From NCBI GenBank assembly GCA_943787265.1, contig CALSLT010000019.1, positions 1-64,000 of the forward strand: a stretch of DNA of 64,000 bases. Reading direction: 5' to 3'. The translations under genes and the position numbers were made by a program. Under the pieces are notes generated by a model. It saw nothing but the letters and a program-made list of their open reading frames with translations, did not search any database and had not been told where the DNA came from. Of this stretch, positions 50,161-59,679 are shown piece after piece. The stretch's first letter is position 1. Every line of letters begins with the position of its first letter. This stretch comes from an uncultured Planctomycetaceae bacterium. Lineage in GTDB: Bacteria; Planctomycetota; Planctomycetia; Planctomycetales; Planctomycetaceae.

Positions 50161-50914
50161 AGGTTCCTCTGCAGTTTTTCGGGAATGGCGTAGGGTGGGG
50201 ACCGGCCACCGGATGATGATTGGTGGGCAGTGCCCACCCTACGAATGGATCGGATAGTCGCGTTCGATGTCTGGTGCCGGAAACGCCGGACGGGACGGAT
50301 CGACCGACTGTGCGTCCGGATGTGCCAGGTACTCCGCCCGAAACGTTCGAACGGGCTGTAGCGGCAGTTCTCGACAGGAAAGATATTCCGGTCGTGGCAG
50401 GTTGAGAGCCGGCCGCGCGCGAGTTTGTCACTTCGTACTGGTTTTATCAGCCGGCTTGAGGACTCGCAGAATCATCGCCGCAGCATGAATCCAACACGGC
50501 CACGTAAAGTGCCCCAATTGCCTCACCGGAACAATCGGAGCACCCTTCAGGGGAAGCCCGCCACTTCGATGAACTCGCACCTCCGGGTTTTGCAACCTGG
50601 AGTGGAGTGTGACAATAATAGAAGCAGGAGCGGGGATAGCGGACCTACCAGTCCGCGAAGGTTTGCCCGGCATCCGGATTGATCGTTCGCGACGGAATTT
50701 CCTTCCAGTCGTGACAAGCGGAATTCGGAGCCCGGCAACGCTCGGTTCAACGTGAATCAATTCTCCTCGGCGATGGATCGCCACCGAGCCATGAACGGCT
50801 CGCACTTGTGAAACGAACTGCCGCGACGATCGAGCGTTTGCTCGGACGAAACGGCTGGCCGGCTGAGCCGGAACTTTCGCATCGATTGACCCGTCACCTG
50901 TGAGGAGACATCTA
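50161..50914. other. Long intergenic region with inverted repeat
   Basis: This stretch of about 750 bp has no convincing gene; the open frames lack family or start-site support. It holds a 10-bp perfect inverted repeat GTAGGGTGGG/CCCACCCTAC (50190-50199 with 50233-50242) that encloses GGTGGGCA-g-TGCCCACC (50222-50238). The YTV promoter should lie in the last few hundred bases. Confidence 0.6.
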
Positions 50915-52354
50915 ATGAAGAATCTGTTGGCAATGGTCGCTTTCTGTGCGGCCACAGCGTTGAGCCAGCAGGCGTTTGCGTCGGGGTATTGTGGAGCGGC
51001 CACATTTAACTGCTGCCCGACAGTCGCCTGTCAGCCAAGCTCGTGCTACACGACCTGCAAAATCGAACGGCAGACGTGTAAGAAGACTGTGTACGACACC
51101 GTTTGGGAACCCGAGGAAATCACTCGAACCCGAACTGTCTACGAAACCGCTTACGAAACCAAAGACGTCACCTGCTACAAGGTCGTCCGCGAAACGGCTT
51201 ACCGCGAATGCGAGTACGAAGTTCGCCGACCGGTGACCGAGACTTCTTACCGCGAAGAGAAGTACACCGTCTGCAAACCCGTCTGGGAAACCGGCGAACG
51301 AGACTGCAGCTACACCGTTCGCAAACCCGTCTGGGAAAACGCCGAACGCGACTGCGTCAAAGTCAGTTGGAACAAGGTGATCGAAAAGGGCGAACGCGAA
51401 TGTCGCCGCACCGTCTGCCGACCGGTTGACGAAGTCGTCGAACGCGAAGTCTGCCACACGGTCATGAAGCCAGTGACGACCTGCCGAACTGTCTGCGTCG
51501 ATCAGGGATCGTGGGTCAACAAGCAGCACTGTCTGCCAGGCCTGCCGCTTCCGATTCTTTCGCTGCAGTGCAACCCGTGTTCGATTCTGCCAATTCCGCT
51601 GCCGGTTCTGGGAATGACCCAGACGCCGGGCCTCGCCTTCAACACGAAGAAGTGGTGCCCGAACATGGTGCAGCGACAGGTGCAGCACACGGTGATGGTT
51701 CCAGAAACCGTCACAAAGAAAGTTCAGTGCACCGTTCGTCGATACGAAACCGAAGTCGTCGTCACAAAAGTTCCGACTGAGACCTGCCGCTGGGTGAAGT
51801 CAGAAGTCGTCGAGAAAGTTCCTTACAAAGTCTGCAAGTGGGTTAACGAAACCGTCGTCAAGAAGGTTCCAACTCGCACTTGCCGAATCGTGCAGGAAGA
51901 AAAAGTTCGCAAGGTTCCCGTGACAAACTGCACGTGGGTTACGGAAACCAAAACTCGAAAGGTTCCTTACTGCGTCGAGAAGAAGGTTCCTTACACGGTC
52001 ACTCAGAAGATCGCCCGCTGTGTGCCGAAGGAAGTTCCTTACACGGTCACCCGGATGAATTGCCGACGGGTCGCGCGCGAAGTCGAGTACGAAGTCTGCA
52101 AGGTCGTTCCGACAACTGTCTGTCCGACAATGGGCGGATGTGCGACTGGCAACTGCGGCACTTCAGACTGCCCGAACGGCAACTGTGCAGCGAAGCCGGC
52201 TGTCAAAGAAGAAGAAACGCTGAAGCCTGTTCCGGAAGAATCAGTTCCGGCAGAGCACAAAGCGTTGAAAGTTCCCGTCGAGCCACTGACTGAGAAAGCT
52301 CCTTCAACGGAGCCAGCAAAGCCAAGCCCGGCTGACGACGCTTCCAGCACGTAA
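50915..52354 (+). CDS. YTV-domain cysteine-rich surface protein
   Basis: Exported protein of 479 residues with signal peptide (1-22, ending QAFA). Most of the chain is a run of YTV-type repeats such as KYTVCKPVWE, SYTVRKPVWE, YKVCKWVNE and PYTVTQKIA, each rich in Cys, Thr, Val and charge. The middle (about 200-245) is Pro/Leu-rich. The end has a Cys-Gly cluster (GGCATGNCG) and a Pro/Glu tail. The YTV domain is known from planctomycetes and has been linked to their proteinaceous wall. Disulfide cross-linking is my inference. An AGGAG site precedes ATG 50915, and a strong terminator follows. Confidence 0.88.
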   Translation: MKNLLAMVAFCAATALSQQAFASGYCGAATFNCCPTVACQPSSCYTTCKIERQTCKKTVYDTVWEPEEITRTRTVYETAYETKDVTCYKVVRETAYRECEYEVRRPVTETSYREEKYTVCKPVWETGERDCSYTVRKPVWENAERDCVKVSWNKVIEKGERECRRTVCRPVDEVVEREVCHTVMKPVTTCRTVCVDQGSWVNKQHCLPGLPLPILSLQCNPCSILPIPLPVLGMTQTPGLAFNTKKWCPNMVQRQVQHTVMVPETVTKKVQCTVRRYETEVVVTKVPTETCRWVKSEVVEKVPYKVCKWVNETVVKKVPTRTCRIVQEEKVRKVPVTNCTWVTETKTRKVPYCVEKKVPYTVTQKIARCVPKEVPYTVTRMNCRRVAREVEYEVCKVVPTTVCPTMGGCATGNCGTSDCPNGNCAAKPAVKEEETLKPVPEESVPAEHKALKVPVEPLTEKAPSTEPAKPSPADDASST

Positions 52355-52380
52355 GATCGCTGGAAAAAGCAGCTACGACC

Positions 52381-52418
52381 AACGCCTCGATCGTCGAAAG
52401 ATGATCGAGGCGTTTTTT
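52381..52418 (+). terminator. Intrinsic terminator of the YTV gene
   Basis: A perfect 12-bp stem (52381-52392 with 52403-52414) with a 10-nt loop is followed by a T run to 52418. It lies 27 bp after the YTV stop. Confidence 0.9.
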
Positions 52419-52428
52419 CGTTTCGTAG

Positions 52429-52446
52429 GGTGCGTCCTGACGCACC
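52429..52446. repeat. Short palindrome GGTGCGTC-ct-GACGCACC
   Basis: Perfect 8-bp arms flank a 2-nt loop directly after the YTV terminator. GGTGCGTC recurs close by (near 52477), within a GTAGGGTGCG context. It resembles short repeats seen between genes elsewhere. Confidence 0.5.
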
Positions 52447-52659
52447 ATGTTTTTGGAAGCTGCCGGTCGCAGATTGGTGCGTCAAGACGAACCCTGCAAT
52501 CAAATTCTCGATCCGTCCCGAAGAGCGACGGCCCCAGGTTTCCGGTCATCTCGCACGCCCCTCGGTGCCGATAGTAACGATTGAGTGGATTGCGCCGGGT
52601 GTTCGGCGTGCGCCCACGCTCTCGATTAACGGTCCAGATGCAGCAAGAGGCGACTGGAA

Positions 52660-53499
52660 ATGTACGAATCCTACTGGGGTCTGTCGGCTTCTCCTTTCTC
52701 GAACCGGCTTAGCACGAAGTGGTTCCACGAAAGCGGGATCCACGAAGAAGCTCTAGCCCGCCTGTTCTATCTGATCGAGCAGAAACGCGGATTCGGACTG
52801 CTCAGCGGCTCTGACGGAACCGGTAAGTCGCTGACGCTGAAGGTTTTATGCGAGCAGGTGAAGCGTTCGCAGCGGCACGTCGCTTACACAAATCTGCTCG
52901 GCGTGGACGCGCACGAGATGCTCTGGAATCTCGCCCTGTCGCTCGGTCTTGCACCCAGTGAATCGGAATCCCGCTGGAATCTCTGGCGGAAAATCACCGA
53001 CCAGATGCACTCTCTGCAGATGACCCAGACGCAGACGATCTTCGTGTTCGACCACCTCGAACGCGCCGACTCAACCTGCCTGACGCTACTCGAACGTCTG
53101 TTCTGCACGGCGGAAGAAGCGTCCGGCCTTTCAACATTCATTACGTCCGTTCGGTCGAAAGAGTTGCCACGACTAAGCGGCATTCTCAGCGAACTCGCCG
53201 ATCTGCGAGTCGAACTCGCCCCGTTCCAGCTCGACGAAACCGACGAGTTCATCACCGACATGCTGAAACAGGCCGGCAGCGACCGCGAGATCTTCACTAA
53301 CGACGCCACGCTGCAGATTCACGCCCACACTCAGGGATGCCCGCGCCTGATCAATCGACTGTGTGAGCTATCAATGATCGCCGGCATGGCGGCAGACAAA
53401 GACAAAATCGACGGAGCATTGGTCAACTCGGTGTCGTCCAGCCTGGTCACAAAGCTCGACAGATCAAACCAGATCGTCGAATACCACGAACTGGTCTGA
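52660..53499 (+). CDS. ExeA/GspA-like AAA ATPase
   Basis: ATPase of 279 residues beginning MYESYWGLSASPF, the usual start of the ExeA/GspA (type II secretion accessory) and related AAA family. Walker A is GSDGTGKS (50-57), Walker B is TIFVFDH (about 124-130), and the C-terminus has the QGCPRLINRLCELSMI helix of the family. The peptidoglycan-binding part of full GspA is missing. It may energise assembly of an envelope complex; no secretion genes are adjacent. Confidence 0.88.
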   Translation: MYESYWGLSASPFSNRLSTKWFHESGIHEEALARLFYLIEQKRGFGLLSGSDGTGKSLTLKVLCEQVKRSQRHVAYTNLLGVDAHEMLWNLALSLGLAPSESESRWNLWRKITDQMHSLQMTQTQTIFVFDHLERADSTCLTLLERLFCTAEEASGLSTFITSVRSKELPRLSGILSELADLRVELAPFQLDETDEFITDMLKQAGSDREIFTNDATLQIHAHTQGCPRLINRLCELSMIAGMAADKDKIDGALVNSVSSSLVTKLDRSNQIVEYHELV

Positions 53500-53509
53500 G
53501 TCTGCGAAG

Positions 53510-53526
53510 GGTGGGCACTGCCCACC
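53510..53526. repeat. Short palindrome GGTGGGCA-c-TGCCCACC
   Basis: The 8-bp arms with a 1-nt centre are identical to those at 50222-50238. It lies between two converging genes. Confidence 0.55.
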
Positions 53527-53551
53527 AGGTTGGTCGTTTAGCCGTAGCGAA

Positions 53552-55033
53552 TCATTCCTGCCGGAACGCAAACAGCGACGAGTGCGTCCGCACGTATATC
53601 GTCCCATCGACGATCGCGGGGGTGGCATAAACTTCGTCTTGCATATCGTTGACCGCCAGAATCTCTGGATCCGGCCCGAGCGACAACACGCTGATCTGTC
53701 CGGCGCCCGCTGTCGTGAACAGCTTCCCGTCGGCGATCAACGGCGAGGCGTAATGAGTGCCTCGGCCGCGCGTCCGCATTCGATAGACGCGTTCTCCCGT
53801 CTTCAGAGCCAGGCACGACATGATGCCGCCATTCTTCACGAAGTAAACGTGCTCACCGTGGACCAGCGGCGAAGGCACTTCGGGGATTCCATCGTCGGAA
53901 AGCCTTCGAATTCGACCAGCTTCCGGTTCACCTTCGCTGTTGATGTCGATAGCAAGTAGCCCGTGTTTCTCGAGCGACGCGCGTCGAGCGTCGCTTGCAG
54001 CCTTCGCTTTGTCCCATTCTTCCTGATCGACCTGTCCGTCTTTGTTCCGGTCGACCATGTTCAACCGCAGCGGATAACCATTCTTAGGAGCTTCCGTTCC
54101 TTCGGAGCGATGAAAGATCATCAGTCGAGGAAATTCTTTCCCGGCAATGACGCCGTCTTTATTTTTGTCACGATCTTCGAGCAGCTTCTCAAACGTCGAC
54201 AGCGCCGGAATCTGTGACGCTTCACCAGTTTGGTGCCAGGTCGCAACGATCACTTCGTCGCCGGCGACTACTGGCGTACTCGTTGCAGTGGTCGAGCAAC
54301 CCGTCTTCCAGATCTGTTTTCCGGTCGCAATCTCAACCGCCTGAACGGCTCGAGCAGAATGCACAATCAGCTTGTCGCTGGCGACAATCGGGGTCGATGT
54401 GCTGGCCATGTCGGGGCCGAAGCGTTCCTTCTGTTTGACCTTCCAGATTTCTTTGCCCGAGCGTTTATCAACGGCCAGCAGAAAGTGGTCGACATAGTTG
54501 CCTCGATAGAGGATGACCTTGTCGCCAACGATGATCGGCGATGTCGCATTCCCACCGAAAGATCGGGCGAGCTTCATCTTCACATCCCACTGTTTCGTTC
54601 CAGCTATGTCGAAACAGATCAATCCGTACGAACCGAAGTAAGCAACGATGCGTTCGCCATCGCAAGCCGGAGTGCTGCTGGCGGGATTGAACGACGGATG
54701 CCCTTTTTCGATGCCATCGGTCGGGACATCCTGCTGCCATCGTGTTTTGCCATTCGCTCGGTCAAGACAGACAACGGCCAGCTTTTTCTGCTTCTCGTCA
54801 TACGTCGTCAGAAAGATGGATTCGCCAACGATGCAGGGTGAGCTATGCCCGACCCCCATTGGAACTCGCCATAGTTCGTTTTTGCCAGGACCAAACTCAA
54901 CGGGCGGCGCGGGGCCGGTGGCGATGCCAGACGAATTCACTCCGCGAAACTGAGGCCAGTCTGCGCGAACCGTTCCATCAAACACGTTCGCAATCAATGA
55001 GAAAACAATCGAAGCCCAAAGTGCAGATTTCAT
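53552..55033 (-). CDS. PQQ-like beta-propeller protein with inserted EF-hands
   Basis: Exported protein of 493 residues. From ATG 55033 a signal peptide (1-24) is followed by DWPQFRGVNSSG, the standard planctomycete propeller opening. Blades such as DRANGKTRWQQD, DKRSGKEIWKVK and EIATGKQIWKTG surround an insert at about residues 285-340. The insert contains two EF-hand loops (DRDKNKDGVIAGKE and DRNKDGQVDQEE), so Ca2+ may control shape. An in-frame extension to 55174 is rejected because it hides the signal peptide. Confidence 0.87.
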   Translation of the reverse strand: MKSALWASIVFSLIANVFDGTVRADWPQFRGVNSSGIATGPAPPVEFGPGKNELWRVPMGVGHSSPCIVGESIFLTTYDEKQKKLAVVCLDRANGKTRWQQDVPTDGIEKGHPSFNPASSTPACDGERIVAYFGSYGLICFDIAGTKQWDVKMKLARSFGGNATSPIIVGDKVILYRGNYVDHFLLAVDKRSGKEIWKVKQKERFGPDMASTSTPIVASDKLIVHSARAVQAVEIATGKQIWKTGCSTTATSTPVVAGDEVIVATWHQTGEASQIPALSTFEKLLEDRDKNKDGVIAGKEFPRLMIFHRSEGTEAPKNGYPLRLNMVDRNKDGQVDQEEWDKAKAASDARRASLEKHGLLAIDINSEGEPEAGRIRRLSDDGIPEVPSPLVHGEHVYFVKNGGIMSCLALKTGERVYRMRTRGRGTHYASPLIADGKLFTTAGAGQISVLSLGPDPEILAVNDMQDEVYATPAIVDGTIYVRTHSSLFAFRQE

Positions 55034-55190
55034 GAGAATCCATTCGTCTGTGCGTTCAGAAAAGCGGCGACACGACGACCTTGCAATGCGTATCGGGGCG
55101 GGAAGGTGGGCCACGAATCTGCTTTCGCCAAACCTGCGCGGTCTCGCAGATGTCGTTTGCCGACTGCAAACCACGCAGATTGTTTACCCG

Positions 55191-58100
55191 CTATTCTTCT
55201 TTTTCGTTCTTTGTCTGCTCAACGTGATCACGCAGCAGTTTCGCCATCTTCGGTCGCTCGCGTTCGATCCGCTCAAGGTCGAATTTCAACTCAGGAACGA
55301 TATTGTCGATACCTGTGTAAAGGGCTGCCAACTGCTTCGTCCATGGGCTCGACACTGCGCCGATCGGCGTTTCTCCGCGACCGTTTTTGGTTAACGGAGA
55401 TGCTCCCTTCTCGAGTAGCAGCTGCACCATTTCCCGGCGACACATGAAAGCCGCCACGAGCAAAGGTGTGTTGCCGTCGCGGTTGGTGGTCTCGACGTTC
55501 GCCCCTCGTCGGATGAGCAACTTCGCGATGTCGATCTTGTCATGAAATGCCGCAGTGCTGAGCGCCGTTGAGCCGCTGGAAGGTTGCCGTTCGTTGATGC
55601 GCCGCCCGGTTCGATTCAGAATTCGTTTGACGTGTTCCAGGTCGCCGTTCGCAATGGCCTCTGCCATAACTTCTCGGACGTCACGGTGTGCTCGGTCTGC
55701 CTGACGCTTCAACTCAGCGGCGGCTTCGGCATCCTTCGTGACATGAAAGATGAAGTCGTTGCTGAAGAGCCCGTCCGGATTCTGAAGCTGCAGCAGGTGC
55801 ATGCCGACTGGCGGCAGCGATGCCAGCGCGATTTCAACGTTCTCGGAGTCTTCGAGGTCTACGTTCCCAGTGACTCGCCGCCCGTCGACGACCACGAAAG
55901 CATCTTTGTGAATATGTCGCCCGCTGACTTTCATGCGGTCGTTGCCGTCGTACAGCGTTGGGAATTGCTGGCGTCCTCGCTGACGTTCGATCGGCCCGCG
56001 AGTCCAGATCGCCGGTTGCGGATGATCGACGTCTGCGTTCGAACCATGTCTCGCAGTGAACGTGCCGACGAATTGTCCATTCGTCGCCAGAGCGAACAGT
56101 TCTTCGCGGGTGAATGCTCGACCGTCGTCGCCGCTACTGACGTAGGTACTGTCGTCGAGTTTGGAATCGAACCGAAGTGTCACGGGCTGAGAGGCGGGAT
56201 CGTCGATCAGGACTCCGTCACCTTCGAGGATGATGGCGGCTTCGGATGCCGAAAGTTCCAGAGCATTCAGCAGGTCACGTGAAAGTTGGTCGGTCGCGGA
56301 TGCGGAGTTCAGTGTCAGCTGCCGACCGAGTGAGCCCGAGAATCCAGTGCTACCTTCCAGAACCATCTCCCACACTGGGGCGAACCGTCTTCGGCCCGCC
56401 CACGAAAACTGCCAGACGTTGCGTTCGGGAATACCCTGTTCCGCAACTCGTGCGTAAAAATCGAAGTCGATAATGTTCAGCCGACCTTGTGGCAGAATCA
56501 GAAATCGGTCGTAAGCACCTCGCCAGGTCGGAGCGTCCATGCCTGTGCCGGGAGTATTCGTGCTGACCAGGAACGGCAAGCGATGGCAGTTGCCGCAAAC
56601 GTTCGGTCGGACTTTGTCATCCAGATCGCCGTCGATATGAAACAGTTTGAATCCCTGTTCCGCTCGATCTGAAACGACGTTGTCATAGGCTCGTCGCTGA
56701 GCGGGCGGATACGGAACGCTGAGCAGGAACGTCGCCATGTCGTCTCGTTGAGCGGCCGTTAACGCTCCGGCTTTTCCCTCGTCGTTCATGGATTCGTCGC
56801 CGACCATCATCATCGTCGCAGCCAGTCCGCCGTCGATCAGATGCCGGGTGCTGGTTGTGGGAACTCCGACCTGGCTGTTGGGTGGATCCGAACCGTGAAT
56901 GTTGCCGCTGTTGTTTCCGCCGTACGGGTCGCCAGGAATTCCGTCCCAGTGATACGGCTCGGTGTCGCGCAAACCGCGGATTGGCATCGTCGAGCGAGGC
57001 ATGATCTGATCGCCGCCGGTCACGATCGGCGTTTTCAGAACCCAGAGTAGTTGATCCGTGTGGCCATCAGGATGACAGCTCGCGCAGGAGTAAGTTTGCG
57101 TCGTCGATGCAGCCGCCGTGTTAAACGCAATGCGTCCTCGCTTCACCGTCGGATGCGTCGGGTCTTCCAGCGTGACGGTTTCTTGAACCTGAAGGTTGGA
57201 CGGATCAGAAACGTCGACCAGCGAAACGGTATTCGCGACCGCATTCAGCACCCACGCTCGCGTTGTTCTACCGTTCTTAGAATTCTCAAGAGCGATGCCT
57301 CGCGGAACGGCGCCGACATCCACCCGCCCGAGAATTTCGCCGCTCGCCGCGTCGATCGTAAACAGTTTGTCCGAACCCGCTGCCGTCGTAATTAGGGTCG
57401 AATCATCGCCACTGATTTCAATCGCAAACGGAGTCGCCAGTGCCTGGCCATTTGCCGGATGTTGGGGGGGCAGTGGCTCAAGATTGATGAATTCCGGCTT
57501 GCCTGCAGAGCTACCGTCAAAATCGACCTTCGTGATTTGATTCAGAAAGGCTCGATTCTCCAGTTCCTTCAGGCCGTGTTTCTTCGAGCCGGATCGCCCG
57601 TTGGCATCGTTGCGAGCATCCGCCTGTGCGATGAACACTCGGCCTTTGGAATCAACCGTCAGTCCATAAAGCAGAGTGCCCAGCGTGTCGACAGTTTCCA
57701 CCAGTTCGTCGGTCTTTGTGTCGAAGACGTAGAGGTCTCGATCAGGCACTCGCGGATGTTTGACGATGTCGACAACGTGCCCCAGCGAAAGGATATTGTT
57801 ATGCAGAACTGAGTGCTCCCACGCGTTAAACGTCACGAGGTCGCCATCGATCTTGTTGCCACCAGAGAGTTGCGTTTTGTTATTCGACTCAAACGGAATG
57901 ACGTAAAGTCGTTCGTTTCGGACGACGATCGCTCGCGGATCCTGAGCAGTGATCGTCAGACGCTTTGTCACTTTTCGAGTGGCTACATCAACGACCGCTA
58001 TCTGGTTCTCCGAAGAAAGCGCGACGTACGCTTTTTCGTCGCTGGCAAACGCGATCCCCACTGGTTCGTCAAAACGAGTCGACTTTGCCTTGCGGTCAAA

Positions 58101-58478
58101 CTCCTGAACCGTGGCCACAACATTCAAATAGGTTGGGCTGGAGGGATCGTTGTCGATCACGCTGACCGAATCGGAAACGTGATTCGAAACCCAGACTTCT
58201 TTGCCGTCGGGCCGCAAGGCGATTCCGACCGGATCGATACCGACGTTGACTCGGGCAACGATCTTCCGCGTGCCGGTGTTTATGACGTCAACGGTGTCGG
58301 ACGGTGTATTAACAACAAAGACAAGGCCGTCACGGACTGCAATGGGCGATGCGTGAGGACTGACGAATGTTGGATGTCCAACTGCCACGGGTGAGCGAGG
58401 TTGAGTGTCCGGTTTCGCAGCCGAGACCGGGCTCACAAACAGAGCGATGGTCGCACAGATAAAGAAGAAGTATTTCAT
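55191..58478 (-). CDS. YVTN propeller, two haem-c sites and ankyrin repeats in one protein
   Basis: Exported protein of 1095 residues with signal peptide (1-20). A YVTN/NHL-type propeller fills about 25-450 (VSNHVSDSVSVIDNDP, ALSSENQIAVVDVATRK). Two c-type haem motifs follow: CASCH (Cys465, Cys468, His469) and CGNCH (Cys628, Cys631, His632). Around them lie the WDGIPGDPYGG and TMPIRGLRDTEP segments, as in di-haem cytochrome c peroxidase-like proteins. The last about 150 residues hold three or so ankyrin repeats (STALSTAAFHDKIDIAKLLI, TPLLVAAFMCRREMVQLLLEKGA). A periplasmic electron-transfer or peroxidase-like role with protein docking is inferred. Confidence 0.88.
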   Translation of the reverse strand: MKYFFFICATIALFVSPVSAAKPDTQPRSPVAVGHPTFVSPHASPIAVRDGLVFVVNTPSDTVDVINTGTRKIVARVNVGIDPVGIALRPDGKEVWVSNHVSDSVSVIDNDPSSPTYLNVVATVQEFDRKAKSTRFDEPVGIAFASDEKAYVALSSENQIAVVDVATRKVTKRLTITAQDPRAIVVRNERLYVIPFESNNKTQLSGGNKIDGDLVTFNAWEHSVLHNNILSLGHVVDIVKHPRVPDRDLYVFDTKTDELVETVDTLGTLLYGLTVDSKGRVFIAQADARNDANGRSGSKKHGLKELENRAFLNQITKVDFDGSSAGKPEFINLEPLPPQHPANGQALATPFAIEISGDDSTLITTAAGSDKLFTIDAASGEILGRVDVGAVPRGIALENSKNGRTTRAWVLNAVANTVSLVDVSDPSNLQVQETVTLEDPTHPTVKRGRIAFNTAAASTTQTYSCASCHPDGHTDQLLWVLKTPIVTGGDQIMPRSTMPIRGLRDTEPYHWDGIPGDPYGGNNSGNIHGSDPPNSQVGVPTTSTRHLIDGGLAATMMMVGDESMNDEGKAGALTAAQRDDMATFLLSVPYPPAQRRAYDNVVSDRAEQGFKLFHIDGDLDDKVRPNVCGNCHRLPFLVSTNTPGTGMDAPTWRGAYDRFLILPQGRLNIIDFDFYARVAEQGIPERNVWQFSWAGRRRFAPVWEMVLEGSTGFSGSLGRQLTLNSASATDQLSRDLLNALELSASEAAIILEGDGVLIDDPASQPVTLRFDSKLDDSTYVSSGDDGRAFTREELFALATNGQFVGTFTARHGSNADVDHPQPAIWTRGPIERQRGRQQFPTLYDGNDRMKVSGRHIHKDAFVVVDGRRVTGNVDLEDSENVEIALASLPPVGMHLLQLQNPDGLFSNDFIFHVTKDAEAAAELKRQADRAHRDVREVMAEAIANGDLEHVKRILNRTGRRINERQPSSGSTALSTAAFHDKIDIAKLLIRRGANVETTNRDGNTPLLVAAFMCRREMVQLLLEKGASPLTKNGRGETPIGAVSSPWTKQLAALYTGIDNIVPELKFDLERIERERPKMAKLLRDHVEQTKNEKEE

Positions 58479-58712
58479 AGACAGTGTCCTTGCCGTTGAA
58501 CGCCCCGAAATTTGTAACGCCGTAACATGTTCAGACGCTGATATTCGAGATCAATCCCGTGTTGCAAACTTCAGCGACATTGCCTGTCCTTGAAATCTGC
58601 TTTCCTGTCTTCCAAATACTGCCGACGCCCCAACAGTGGAACGTCGGCAGCAGGCATGAAACAAGACCGTTTCCCGCAGGAAATCGTGGACACGTTTTCT
58701 GGGCGTTGTGCC

Positions 58713-59474
58713 TTAGATTCCCACGACTTCTCGCCAGGTCTTTGCCATCAGAGCGTGGCCGGCAAGCGATGGGTGGACGCCGTCTCCTGCCCAGTAGTTG
58801 GGAGTTGTTCCGGCAGCGATGGCTTCGTCGAACATTGTCTGGAACGGAACCCACAACGTACCAGCCGCTTTGGCGACTTCTTTGGCGACGGCTCGCCGCT
58901 GGTCGAATTCCGGGAACCATTCGTCTTTGACGGCTCCGCAGCGTAGAGCGAACGGCTCGCAGACCACGATCGTTGTTTCGGGGAGAGCCTCTTTCGTTTG
59001 CTCGAGCAGTGCAGTGAAGCCGGTGCCGTAATCTTCGACCGTGCCGTCATAGCGTCCTGCGAATTTGTGCCAGATGTCGTTCACCCCGACGAGGATGCTC
59101 AGCACGGCTGGCTTCAGATCAAGCGTGTCTTTCTGCCAGCGTTTCTGCAGGTCGGGAACTTTGTGGCCGCTGATTCCTCGGTTGTAGACTTTCAGTCCGA
59201 GCTTCGCATGATCCTGCAGCACCCCACCTGCCACCAGGAATGGATAGCCATTACCAAGTCCGCCGGGATGGTTCGCCTGAGCTTCCGTCCTGCGGTCGCG
59301 ACGGGCATCGGTGATCGAGTCACCCTGAAACAGGACGACGTCACCTTCTTTGATTTTGAGATTTGACGAGGCCGCCATGCTGCTGCGCGAGGTGGAGCTC
59401 AAAGTCGCGGCGGCTCCAGCCGCGATGGCAGATGTCTGAAGCAGTTGTCGTCGATTGATTTGATTCGGTTTCAT
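58713..59474 (-). CDS. SGNH/GDSL hydrolase with twin-arginine-type signal
   Basis: Exported esterase of 253 residues. NRRQLLQTSAIAAGAAATL (7-25) is a twin-arginine-like signal. The SGNH motifs are GDSIT with Ser53, the Gly of YNRGISGHKV, LVGVNDIW with Asn, and DGVHPSLAGH with the catalytic Asp/His. It probably deacylates a carbohydrate or lipid. It lies 234 bp downstream of the haem-propeller gene, on the same strand. Confidence 0.9.
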   Translation of the reverse strand: MKPNQINRRQLLQTSAIAAGAAATLSSTSRSSMAASSNLKIKEGDVVLFQGDSITDARRDRRTEAQANHPGGLGNGYPFLVAGGVLQDHAKLGLKVYNRGISGHKVPDLQKRWQKDTLDLKPAVLSILVGVNDIWHKFAGRYDGTVEDYGTGFTALLEQTKEALPETTIVVCEPFALRCGAVKDEWFPEFDQRRAVAKEVAKAAGTLWVPFQTMFDEAIAAGTTPNYWAGDGVHPSLAGHALMAKTWREVVGI

Positions 59475-59679
59475 ATTGAGGCCTGATAGAAAAAATGAGG
59501 CAAGGTGATTATCAAGAAACGGTTCAGCCGATCGCTGAAATCACCAGTCACGATAGCAGAACAAATCGTGAAAGTATCCCGGTCAGGCTTGATCAGGTAG
59601 CCTGTCGGCGGCTCAGTTCGGACAACTTCTGTCAGAGTCGGAATGCAGTCGGCAATGTCACAAAACCGGAATCACTTTC

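Noticed and set aside
50428..51003. 191-codon - strand frame in the long gap
   Set aside because: It runs into the YTV gene on the other strand, has no signal peptide or domain and no ribosome-binding site.
50912..51688. 258-codon - strand frame antisense to the YTV gene
   Set aside because: Its phenylalanine/aspartate-rich repeats are the mirror of the YTV repeats.
51700..52080. Direct DNA repeats that could suggest a CRISPR or tandem array
   Set aside because: The repeated words (such as TTCCTTACACGGTCAC) encode YTV units in frame, with variable spacing and no spacers.
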